In this document: piece by piece, positions 37,844 to 50,100 of the stretch
Layout of the letters: every line of letters starts with the position of its first letter
How positions within the stretch are numbered: the first letter of the stretch is position 1
NCBI RefSeq assembly: GCF_014839835.1
Contig: NC_071612.1
Coordinates: 49,904,309-49,968,308, forward strand
From: Dryobates pubescens
Taxonomy: Eukaryota; Chordata; Aves; Piciformes; Picidae
DNA length: 64,000 bases
Direction of reading: 5' to 3'
The notes under the pieces: model-generated
Told to the model about the DNA's origin: nothing
What the model saw: only the letters and a program-made list of their open reading frames with translations
The model's database searches: none
Made by a program: the position numbers and the translations under genes

Positions 37844-39040
37844 ATAATTTTGAATCTTCATGGTGACACTGCACTGTTAGCTTGACATCTGTGGGCTTAC
37901 TGCTTTACAGCAACAAGGAAAGAAGAGGGAGGTATGACACCTGGGCTCACATGAACAAAAGCAAGTATAACTGACACAGTAATTTTACCATCTCATAATG
38001 CTGACACTTTGACAACTTGTCCTACATCAGAATGAGAAGTGAATTGCTTGGGTTTTTTCCCTCCCAGAAGCAGTGAGGGTTAAAAATGAACTGTCATTTG
38101 AAACATCTCGCTCTGAAAGCAGAATGTTGTGAAATCATCTATCTTCGTGGAGGCAATAAGGTTATTTTCATTAGTTTGTTGTGGGGGTTTTTGGGGTTTT
38201 TTAAATTTCTCATTTCAACAGCTGAGATCTTTTTAAGTTGATTGGTTTCCTCAGTTATTTTTTTAAATGATCATTCCAATTCAGGCAGAACATGAACTGT
38301 GGAAATTAAAAACCAACCAACCAACAACAAAAAACCCACAAATCCCATTCTCAACTGAGTGTGGAATTTTTCCCTTTCAGAAAAACATCCTTGCCTGGAA
38401 AGACTGGACTGAGTATCGTAACATCTTGATGCTGTTCTTTTCCCCGCTGGGCTTAATGGGCTACCATGAGTAGCTCCACACAGCTGGCAGTTTTCAGCAA
38501 ACTTGTCTGTCTCTCTACGTGGAACAATGGCAGGTGGCCCAAATAGAAGACTTAGCAGGTGTAACATCTACAATTTAATCACCTTGTGCATCTGAATGCG
38601 TTATGGTTAAAATAAGGTGCACTGCCAGTCAGCACTTTTGGGGGCATTATTTTACTTCTCACCATTACAAGTGTAAAAAACTAACTATCCCATCTGAAAT
38701 CATCCTATTGAGGCAGTTTCTTTGTATAGTTACTGAAGAGAATATTTTTCCCTTCTGAGTTATGATGACCTCCCTAGTTCTCATGGTCTGATGGCCTAGA
38801 AGCTCATGGTAGTAAAAGAAATGGTTCTTTTGCATTGATGATTTGGAGCCTTTTAAAATGAAGTTAAAAATACTTCCAATGTTTGCACTTAACTTCTTAA
38901 CAGTGTAAGAAGTAGAATTAAAAGTGTGACTCACACTTCAACTGTTTACAGAATTTTGGATTATCTTGAAGATTGTAAAGCATCTTGTTTCCACTACTGT
39001 ATGTTTTACTGAAATAAAAGATCATCCACTGAACAAAATT
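37844..39040 (+). other. RXFP1: RXFP1 3' UTR (inferred)
   Basis: AT-rich sequence with no conserved reading frame after the RXFP1 stop. The first convincing AATAAA on the plus strand is at 39013-39018, inside a GAAATAAAAG context, so cleavage near 39035 is inferred. A second AATAAA at 39164-39169 could give a longer form. Confidence 0.55.
39013..39018 (+). terminator. RXFP1: Candidate polyadenylation signal of RXFP1
   Basis: Canonical AATAAA about 1.17 kb after the RXFP1 stop codon, with T-rich sequence downstream. An alternative AATAAA lies at 39164-39169. Confidence 0.5.
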
Positions 39041-39293
39041 ACTTCTTTTCTGCATTGATTATCAACAATTTGGGTTGTGGAGTTAAATACAGCTAAAACA
39101 AATCCACGTGGATTGTCTTTAATTGGTGCAATTAGAACTCAACAGAATTTGTGTCCTCTGAGGAATAAAGCCTTTCCAATGACTGTAACTACTTTTGATG
39201 TGATATGCAAGGATGTCTGTCCTTACTTCTGTTTTTTCACATACAATGATTATTGATGCACTCAATGTCATCTTTGTTTCCATGAGTAATATC

Positions 39294-39299
39294 TTTATT
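39294..39299 (-). terminator. Candidate distal polyadenylation signal of C4orf46
   Basis: TTTATT on the plus strand reads AATAAA on the minus strand. It lies about 1.1 kb beyond the C4orf46 stop; another candidate is at 39480-39485. Which is used cannot be decided from the sequence. Confidence 0.3.
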
Positions 39300-40390
39300 G
39301 TTTTGGTAAGAAAATTACAGTTTGTCTTTTAAAAATTAAAAATACCAGTAAAAATAAGGCTGTCTAATAAATCATAGAACAACCATGTTCTCCTGCAGCC
39401 TCCCATTGCATTTGAGCATTACTTTTTTCACATTGTTCTGATGAAGCTACAGGAGTTTCAAGACAGCTATTTATTTCCATTTATTTATTACAGATAATTC
39501 AGACCAAAAGTTCTGTTAACTGTAAGCTCTAGACTACCTAACAGCTGCTTAAGGCAAAGATATAAAATAGGACCAAATACTGAAAAAGCTCTGATGTGCT
39601 TCCCAAGAGATGGGAGAATACATTTCACAGATTCTTTTCTAACTGATGGAAGCTTTTGCCTACTGTTCAAAACAATCCATCCTATCACTACAATGCTGTT
39701 AAACTTCTAGCATGCAGAGATATATGGTCCATCATAAGGCACTTTTTTACAAAAAAGATGGCATAGCATTGTTTGCAGCGATCAACCATTGCAAAAACCT
39801 GTAACACTGTATAACCATCCTGCAATACTGCTAAAAATAGTAAGGTTGGGGATACAGGGCTTATCGAAAACTTGTTAAAAAGCCATGACTCGCCATGTTA
39901 TCCCATCCTTAAGACAGAGAAAAAAGTGTGCATAGAGAAAAACTTGAGGTTACTTCAGCCAGTTTCTCTGGCATTGGCAGGGTTTCCGTTGGTCACAGCT
40001 GTTTCCAAAGGGAGGGCTGACAATACCTCCTCGCACCACTTCCCCACCAGTAACGAGTTCTGGACATGTCACACATACTAACTTTGCATTCACCACATTA
40101 GAGGGGAAAAATAAAATTGAAAAAAAAAGGTGGAGTATTTAATATAGGAGATCGCTTGAGCAGAAATGGAAGCGACCTGATTACCTAAACACTTTTTTTT
40201 CAGTGACTTACATACAACATCCATGCAAGCATCAAGTATTTCTGAAAGCACTCCCTGTTCATGGGAAGCTGCTGAGGGAAAACCAAAACCTATGCGAGCT
40301 CCCTAAAAAGAACTATTTGAAAAAACCCATCGCGTTCCAGTCCGATACAGGCAGCTCGGCGTGACTCGGAGGAGCCACCGTGGGACAGGG

Positions 40391-40791
<401 letters not shown>

Positions 40792-40874
40792 CTCCCGCTC
40801 TGGTCTGAGACACCGCCTCACCCCGCCCACCCCTCCTTGGTCCCGCCCCCAGCATGCGCGGTTGAGGCGCTGGG

Positions 40875-40893
40875 GCACGCTGGGAATGGTAGT
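40875..40893 (-). promoter_or_regulatory. ZNF143/THAP11-type motif, copy 1
   Basis: The minus strand reads ACTACCATTCCCAGCGTGC, two mismatches from the well-known element ACTACAATTCCCAGCATGC. It lies 84 bp upstream of the C4orf46 start codon. Confidence 0.65.
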
Positions 40894-40987
40894 CTTCCCT
40901 GCGCCGCCTCTGCTTCCTTTGAACCTGTCATATTTAAATATGAGAAGGGTGAACTGTGAGGCAAGTTGGGATAGGCCTTTTTGTCGA

Positions 40988-41006
40988 GCCTTCTGGGAGC
41001 TGTAGT
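40988..41006 (-). promoter_or_regulatory. ZNF143/THAP11-type motif, copy 2
   Basis: The minus strand reads ACTACAGCTCCCAGAAGGC, keeping the ACTACAnnTCCCAG core. It lies in the middle of the divergent promoter, 157 bp before the ETFDH start codon, in the same orientation as copy 1. Confidence 0.65.
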
Positions 41007-41057
41007 CTGGCCGGTAGCACGGGGCGGAATTGGCGCGCTCTCTCGCTGGCAGCCGAG

Positions 41058-41068
41058 TGCGCAGGCGC
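41058..41068 (+). promoter_or_regulatory. NRF1-like motif
   Basis: TGCGCAGGCGC resembles the NRF1 palindrome TGCGCATGCGC with one mismatch. A shorter GCATGCGC lies at 40853-40860. NRF1 drives many nuclear genes for mitochondrial proteins, which would fit ETFDH; binding is inference. Confidence 0.45.
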
Positions 41069-41162
41069 GGCGTGACCGAGAGCTGGCTTGGGGCGTGCGT
41101 AGGGCGGTCGCGGAGAGCAGAGGGCGTCGAGTGGGGGGGGGTCGCAGTTCGGGATTGCCGCC

Positions 41163-41196
41163 ATGATGGTCGTTCGCTGCCCGTCCTCTAGCCGAG
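41163..41196 (+). CDS. ETFDH: ETFDH exon 1 (coding part): presequence start
   Basis: Eleven codons plus one base, [11 protein letters not shown], donor gtaata. Length equals the human exon 1 coding part although sequence is not conserved, as expected for a targeting peptide. The start ATG lies in GCCGCCATGATGG, which also resembles a YY1 element. Confidence 0.85.
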
Positions 41197-44100
41197 GTAA
41201 TACGCTGGCTTGCTCCGCGGGTGGTTGAGCGTCCCGGGCGGATGGCTTTGGGGTTGCCGCTGGTCGGCTGGGCTGGGCGGGGCAGGGTGGGGCCAGCATC
41301 TGGCGCGGCGCGGAAGGAGAGCAAAGGTCATGGCTGGGGCGAGCCTGGGTGTCCGGGCGGTGGGGCGGGTGCTGGGTCGGCGGCAGAGGAGGGTGCTTCG
41401 GGCTGGGGGTTCTGTCTCAGCAGCATCGGTCTCTCCGAAGGTGCTCATGGCCGGGAGAGCAGGGCTGTGCCTGAGTGCTGGCCGAGTCGGAGCAGTGTCT
41501 TACTAGTGTGTTTTATTCGTGACGTGGTGCCTAAAAACTGTAATTTTGGTGGGAGTGGTCACAGATATTGTTACCTGTTCTGAAGGATGAAACAAAGCAA
41601 TTGAATGTATGCCATTGCTGACGAAGTAGTTGTAGAGGCAACACTGACGGAGCTGCAGAAAACTTTTTGGAGGTGGCTCACTTGGTAGGGCGGTTTCAGA
41701 TTCGCGTCGCCAAGCCTCAACACAGTGCGGTAACGCAAGCTCAGTTTGCCCATTGGGAAGATTGTGCTTGTTCAAGGATCAGACCTACCTTTTTAATTAT
41801 CAGACGTGTTCTGAGCGGAATTTCCCTTCTTTTGCGTGTGTGTGAATTAACCGATATTTATTAAGTATGCTGTGTAATTCATAGTACTATCAGTTCTGCT
41901 TAAATAAAAATATCTCTAAATTAATGTGTCATGTTTTAACATATGCCTATAGGTGTAGTTCTTACCGTGCTTCTGAAGTGTATTACTTGTTCTCCTGCCT
42001 GATTGCAGTTAAAGGATAATTAAAAGTGTTGAGATGGAATGATAATAGCTTTTATGTTATGCCGGTTATGGACAAAATTGCTGTGAAATGACATAGGAAA
42101 TAGTAGCTTGCATACAGAGACCAGTATCTTGTCAGTATGTAGTGTTTTAGTGGAGGATGTTTACGATGACCTTGCCAGTTACTATTCTCAGCAGAGCATT
42201 TCAGTCATAAGACATTGGTGATTTTACTTAGGTAGCATTGCAGAAATTCTCTACTTTAAATATGGTGTTCTCCTTCACCCCTGAAATTAGAGAAAGGGAA
42301 TCCTTAAAGGGAGTTAAAATACCTGTCAAGGTGTTTTAGTTTACAGACTTCTTAGTTATAACATGTTTCAGTGCTAACCGTACAAGTTCTCTGAGTACAG
42401 CTCCCATCTTTATCATTTTTCTAATGTGAAAACTAGAACAAGTGTCATATGCAATAGTCTTTCTGAACATTTTTGATCATGTTAAACTTTAATGTTTTCC
42501 ATTTGCTCAAAAATAATTTCTCATTTGTTCTTGTAACAACTAACATATCTGCAGTAAAGGTTAAGTGTAACTGCTGTTCCTGGGTATACTTGTTTAAGTC
42601 TAAACTTTTATTGTAGATTGTGATGTTTACTTTAGGTATCCTCTAGTAGTCCAAACTCTGTGTTTCAACATGTTGAGATGACAGAAGAGGTCAATTTCTA
42701 TGTTCTGTCTCTACTGTTATTTGGTCACTTTGAAATATAAAGTATGAAATATTTTGAAGTTCAGAACCAAGTAGCTTAAAATGTGTTTCATTGTATACAC
42801 AGGTGTTACTCAATTTCAGTGGTCAGAAATCGCTGGTTGGTGTGGAGTGTGGTTTTATGAGAGGAATGATTAAAGGGGAAGCTCTCTTTTCTTCTGGTTT
42901 GTTTTTTTTTTCCTTTCCTCCCCAATGTAAAATTAAACAGTGCATCCTAACTTGAAAGTTTATGGTTCCTCATGTGAACATCACCTGGTAGCCTTTGGTG
43001 GTGAGAAGCTTTCATATTTGTTGTGCCACATGTGAAAAACTATTGAATTGACAAATTTGTTTCTTGGTTTTGTAGCACGTCAGTGCTTTCATGCTCTAAA
43101 GCTGATAAAGAGAGACTGCCTTCCATCACTGCATCTTGCAAGATGTGCCTCTACTGCCTCTGTGCCTCGCATAACTACGCATTATACAATTTATCCTCGA
43201 GACAAAGACAAACGATGGGAAGGTGAGTGAAACAATGCATTTTATAAAAACTGACTTATTACTGCTCAGTTTTAAATACACAGGAATGTTTGGGGTTTGT
43301 TGGTTTGTTTTGGGTTGTTTGGTTTGGTTTTTTTTTACAGAAATTCTGTACTCTTGAATACAGTACTAATACTCCAAATCTTGTGGTTGCTCGCTCACTC
43401 ACACTGTCTTTAGTGCTATAAAAAGGCATTAGACTAAATTTGATCCTATTATTAAAAGAAAATATATTTAACTAGCTTTTTGAAGAAAATATACAAGTAC
43501 CTTTTGCTTCAATGACTATTTCGGCAAGATTTAATTCAGTCAGGTATGTTTCTGCTTTATTTTTTCAGATGTTCTTACCATGAGAGTTTGTGAGAAAATA
43601 ATGTATAACCCTTGGGCGTTCAGGTCTTTACATCCCGCAATGTCACTTGCTTAAATTTCAGAAAAGCCATTGACTAATTAGTGTAAAATAATGTCATGTG
43701 TTCTGACTAAGGGTCTTTTTTCTTTTCTTCATCCCTTACATAGAGTTTCTTTGAGCATCTTTGGCACAACTAGCACATGCTGGGTTCTGAAGCTTAACAT
43801 TTTAAGATGATATTTACTTATGCTATAAAGAGAAGGAATATGTGTTTTCCTGTTCTTCTGAGAACTTGAAAAGAGCGAGTTTTACATGGGAGTGCACCTG
43901 TCTTTCTACACTCTTCCAATTGCTGTTGAAGACTTAGCCTCTTCTTATGCATAGTAATACTTCTGGGACACCCAGTAGCCAGTCTCACAGAACAAGATTT
44001 AGTGAGAGAGAGAGTGGGGGAAATTAGAGATTGGTTTAAATAGTTTTTTGGGGTTTTTTTCTATTCAAGGGGTAAACATGGAAAGATTTGTGGAGGAAGC

Positions 44101-47100
44101 TGATGTTGTCATTGTTGGAGGAGGCCCTGCAGGTCTTTCTGCAGCTGTTCGACTCAAACAACTAGCTGCTGAGCACAACAAAGAAATACGTGTTTGTCTG
44201 GTGGAAAAAGCTTCTCAAATTGGTGCTCATACACTCTCTGGTGCTTGTCTTGAGCCAAGGTCCTTACAGGAACTCTTTCCAGACTGGAAGGAACGGGGGG
44301 TATGTATGAACCTATAAACACAGAAATTAATCTCTGGCTTGTAATGAACTCCGTATCTAACTCATTCTGCTATGGCTAGTACCTTGGTATCACTGATACT
44401 TAGTACTATTTTAAAATAAGTTGATCTACAAAACAAATTCCTACCTTCTTTTTAGCCTATTTCCTCTTATTAGACAATGCTGAAGTTTTCTGTCTACACA
44501 GATGTGCTATGGCTTCTGCTTTTTTATATAGTAGTCTTACTGCGTATACACAATATGTCTGGTGAGTCCTGAGGCACACTACACTTCCTGTGTTTGTGCA
44601 GAATCCAGCTCCTGGGCACAAGCAGCACAGTAGGCTGATTCTTAGCAGTATCAGATTTGTTTGTTCTTTGTTGTTACTGGAGCAGCATATAGTACACTGA
44701 TATTTGTGCAGACATAGTAGTGCAGTGGAGGTCTAAGGTGCTTTCAGGAGTGAGGATAGCAAGAAACAAGTGGCTGTCTCTGCCAAAACACCACCTGCCT
44801 TGCAACCAGCTGCCTGCTGTCATCTGGTAGCTGCCACAAGTGTGCTGTTGGCTAGTTGTTTTGTCTTACTGGTATAAATATGTTATTGTGGTATTTTTTA
44901 AATTCACTAGAAAAATGTAACTCTCAGTACTGTTTATATTTTCTTCTTTATGTAGGCTCCACTTCATACTCCTGTAACTGAAGACATATTTGGAATTTTA
45001 ACAGAGAAATCTAGAATTCCAGTGCCAATTTTGCCAGGTAAAGTTTAGTGAGGGGGTAGAGAGTCATCTTTGTCTTTTTCAAATTTTCTGCAGATCACAC
45101 TGTTTCGATTCAGTGTAGTACATTGAGTTTATGTAGAACGTAATACTGTATAGTGACAGGGTCTGCGTACACAATGGCTGTGATTATACATGACATGACT
45201 GTTAAGATAATAGTTGTAGAAGATATGACATCTGATGTATACAACGTTTTGCTTAGTGTTTTATGTGTGTGTGTGTCTCTCTTTTTTTGCGTAGGACTTC
45301 CGATGGTTAATCATGGAAATTACATAGTACGTCTGGGCCACTTTGTGAGTTGGCTAGGTGAACAAGCAGAAGCTTTGGGTGTTGAGTTGTATCCAGGGTA
45401 TGCAGCAGCTGAGGTAATAACATCATCAGTGCATATATGAAAAGTGGTTTTGGAGACCTCTTCACTCCAATCCCAATTATTTGTACATTCACAATATTCC
45501 TTTTAACAGACACGTATTGTGAAGACGGTGTTTCAGTGTCTAAATTCCATGGTCTAGATCCAGCAAAGTACAGGTGGATCATACAGTATATTAATATATA
45601 AATAATCTTCCATTTTGACCATTAAAGACATAATGTTTAGAAGTTCTGCATTAGGACTTTCTATTAATGGATTAAATTGATCATTAACATTGTATGTTTA
45701 AATATTTCCCAAGGTTCTTTTTCATGAAGATGGTAGTGTGAAAGGAATAGCAACTAATGATGTGGGCATTCAAAAGGATGGAGCACCTAAAGTAAGTAGT
45801 TGTCTTCCCCATAAATTGTGCTGTATCTGCTTCTACTGGCACTATTGGTAGTCATTCTGCAGCCTAAGAGCTGGTCTTCCCTCTGTGTATAAAATGGATA
45901 AATTATTACCTGTGTAAGTTCTGGTCTCAGAGCATTGTAAACCTCTTCTGAGATGAAGAGAAAAAACCTTTGCAGAAAGGAAGTTTGAGGGCGATTTGAA
46001 GGGACATACTGTAAAGGTGTTTTGACATATGTGAAGTCAGGAAACAAAGGAAAGAATTCCAGGATCTCATTGGAAACTGGAAATGTGAACTAGAAAGCTG
46101 TTACCCAGCTGGTAACTTGCAGCCTGTAAGAAAGTGTGCTTCTGGCTGGTTTTCTTTGCTATTTACAACTGCAGTCACATTTGTTGACAGTCTGCCTCAT
46201 TAGGGCAAGGTACAACTGAATCTTTACACATTTTTCCTGGCTGGTCACATTTCTGTAGCCAGAAGGTGATTGCCTGCTCTAAGTGTTGGACTTTGATTTT
46301 TAGTGGAATCCAGAACCTGCAGTAAGCTTGTTGCTTCCCTGTGTAATACATAGGGAGAATTTGACACCTCGGAATGACTTCCAGAAAGAATCATTTGGCT
46401 ACAAAAATTACGGGTATAAGTTTTCTCCTAAGATTTGTTTTCTTTTATAAGGTTCCATACTAGTTACATATTTCAAAGAGGTCTTTACTTTCACATAACT
46501 GTGGGCTTTTTTTTTCCCATTTGAAGCAGGGAATGAGAAGAGAAGACTCATTCCTGTTTTGAGAGAATATAGCAAATGGAGGAGGAGTGGTGTCAGGGAA
46601 AAGCAGTACATTCCCATCTCCCCTTGTCCTGTCACTAGTCTGTCCTCAGCTTTCTGACCTGCAACAGGGTGGGTTTGGACTGGACACTAGGAAATTTTTT
46701 TTCACTGGTGGAGTAGTCAGACGTTGAAATAGGCTTCACAAGTAGGTGGTTGAGTCACCAACTCTGGAAGTGATTAAAGGTCGTTTAGATGTGGTGCTTG
46801 GGGATATGTTTTAGGGGTGAACTTTGTAGAGTGGGGTTAATGGTTGGGACGGGACATAAATGTCTCTCTCCTGTAGGGGACAGGCATGCTCTTTTCAGAT
46901 ATGCCTTTTCTCCAGGAGACACAAGTTTATGCTGCTGTAATGATTTCTTGGGAGCTTGGCTTTGTTTTAAAATGAGAAGGAACTGTGATTTTATTATTTT
47001 TAAGCATCCTCAAACCCTAGAATTTTTTTCCATTCATTTTGGAAGAATGTCCATTAACTACTTTAATGTACTTAATCAGTGTGCCACTACTACAACTTTT

Positions 47101-50100
47101 TGAGTATTTAAATATTTTAGCTGTGAATTAGGTCAGCTGATAACACCTCCAGTGCATAAAGGTTCAGGTAAAAGTAGTTTGTATAACCTTCAGAGCAAGA
47201 ATATCTTCCATGTGTCTATACAGAGCTTAATAAAATAGACTGTGGTTACTGAATAGTTTCATATTGCAGTCAGCACCAATCAAAAAAAACTATGTAGTGA
47301 AATGTTGTACATTTGATTCTTGTTTAAAGACAATTACTGCTTAGAAGGAACAGTTTTCATTTGTTAACCTTTTTCAGGGGGTTCCAACCATTAAGTTTTA
47401 AGTGGATTGCACCTGACAGACAATTCAAAACCAAAGCAATAAACTTGACGTGAGCCTATGCTGGCATACCTTGGCATGATTATATTTGGTACTGTTGGAT
47501 GTAGTAATGCAAAACTGTTTTCATTTCCTTTTTCAACATGAGAATTTTCTGATTTGAATCAACCTTTTTCTTTTTAAAATGTTTGGTGTTTTTTTTTCCT
47601 GCAAGATTATGTATCTTGAATGCTTACATTGCAAATACAATCTGGTGATATTGTGGTCCAGTGTGCTCACATACAGAGGTGACATGTTCATACACATGTA
47701 TGCTAGTTCCTCTTATCTTACTCTCAGTGTCATTGTTGAGATATTTTAGTGAGAATGTTTTTGAAATTATAGTTAATGTTGCCTTAATTTTATTGTGTGT
47801 GTTAATGTAAAGTAGATGCAATATTAACTTTATTCTGAGGTAGTGGATTCTTTTAGGGACAGGGTGATGCAGGTTTTTCTGGTCTGGTGTTTCTGTCTAG
47901 CCTCTCCTGTGTGGAGGGAGCAGACACAATGTTTTACTATAATGTGACTTCATGAACAGAAATTCAAGTGTGAAATCTCAGGTTAAGATCCTTTGTTCTG
48001 TCAGGATTCCTTTGCTCCATATGAATGTGTCCTCCAATCTGGAAAAGAGTCTCTCAGTGACAAATGGCAAAAGATAACTGCATCAGAGCCATAGCCTCAA
48101 ATAGTTAGTAGATTCTAGGCAGTGCCACATAGTAATGTAAAATCACTTCATTGCTCTCCAGTTTCTTGCTGTGAGATTGGTGTAGCACAGATTTATCTTC
48201 TCATGGAGTGTTCTACTTTTTCAGGCTACCTTTGAAAGAGGCTTGGAACTCCATGCTAAAGTTACAGTCTTCGCTGAAGGTTGTCACGGACATCTAGCCA
48301 AACAGATGTACAAAAAATACAACCTAAGGGAGAAATGTCAACCCCAGAGCTATGGCATTGGACTGAAAGAGGTATCACCTGCATGATTTTAACAATTAAG
48401 GAAAATACTGTGAAGCTATGAGGTAGTTTCTGTTTGCCTTCAAGCTAATGTGAGAGATTACATTTTGAATTACACTTTCAGGTTTCAGAATCTTTGGTAT
48501 TCTGAAGCTGATCAGGGATGATGCTTTCTGGAGGTCTTAATAGTTTTGTTTAAGCTGCTGTTAATCTCCTTTGTATTATAATAAAGGTATCTGTGAATAC
48601 ACTCTTAGTGCCTTAACTTGATTTCAGATTATATTTGTGAAATCTCTTTTCAGTACTTCTCAAATCGCAGAATCTAGTCCAACCCACCTGCCAGAGCAGG
48701 ATCACCTATACCAGCTCACAGAGGAGCGCATCCAGGCAGGTCCTATGCCTCAACTTCCACCCATTGCCCCTTGTTCTGTCATTGGGCATCACTGAGGAGA
48801 GCCTGACTCCATCTTCTCGGCACTCACCCTTTACATATTTATGAACATTAATGAGGTCAGAGATGAGAAAGGAATTCATGCTGCCTACTTTTTTAGGGTG
48901 TTCTAGTACCCATGGAAAGGAGGAAAGGCTTTCTACGGATTTCTGTGTATTTATGCCTGTGTGCACTGGTCCAGATGCTGAGTCAGTCTCTGAAACACCT
49001 TGTGGATGAGCTGCTTTTTTTCCCCCCATAAAAAGTCTCTTCATATGGCTTAGATTTCCTTTTAAAGATAATACTTCCATGGGAAATATCACTCATGAAA
49101 AAGAGCTGTATTATTTGGCATATGTTCAGTGTTCAACTATAGCATACTCTTTGTTTACTACTTTAAGCATATGCTTCCAGTTATAAATTTTTGTTGGAGT
49201 TACTCTGTAACTGTATGACATAGTCTTAACAACAACTTCAGTTGTGATTAAAGCTGTATAGTTCCCACTGCTTCCAGATCAGACTTTAGCAAATAGTAGT
49301 CTAATAAGAATGGATCTGCAAAGTGAAATAGTTGGTGCTGATGAGCTGATATTGTATGCACTTCAGATTTGGTCCTATGTGCCTTTTTGTGACTAGTATG
49401 CTTTACATGGTCTTCTGGAGTCTGTCTTACAGTTTAGGTTTGTGCAAATGGAATCCATATCATGCCTTCCATAGCTACTGTACAACATTGTACCAAAACA
49501 CAGTAAGTTGGTGGACTCAGGAGTCACACTCAAAAATGTATTTCTTAATCTAAATGGGAACATTAGTGTAGATCAGCCCCATTCTTGAACTGATCTGATG
49601 GTGTTCAGCTGCCCTTTGTCACTGGAGTGCACCTATAACTCCATGTTGAAGAGACACTGTGAAATGAGCAGAAAATTGATTCCATATTGGAAACATGAAG
49701 ATGCTTCTGTGAGTCCACCATGGGTCAGATGACCACTGGAGAGGTGTTGGAGAGAGAGGACAAGCTGTTTCACAGCAAGTTTTTAGATCAACTCAGGCAT
49801 ACAGTTAAGCCTGACTTTGAAAAACTTGTGATGGAATTGCAGTGATTCTTATGCAAAGGTAACATCTTTAACAAAAAGATTCAATGTAAGCATTGTATTC
49901 CTTAGCAGAAGTATCTACTGAAGTCATGAATGTAAAGAATCTTGTCATTGAAGGAAAATTTGGGGTATAGTACTAGAGTCTCAGTCACATTTTCTGATGC
50001 ACAACATTTCTTGAAAGAGAAATATTAGGTAATTCTTAAATGGTAATTCCTAAGAAGTATACTCACTACCTAGTATTTTGTCATATGAATTTATGCATTG

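Noticed and set aside
40818-41324. Minus-strand 168-aa frame over the promoter and ETFDH exon 1
   Set aside because: No recognisable domain, low-complexity proline/arginine/alanine content, and it lies across the CpG island; typical chance frame.
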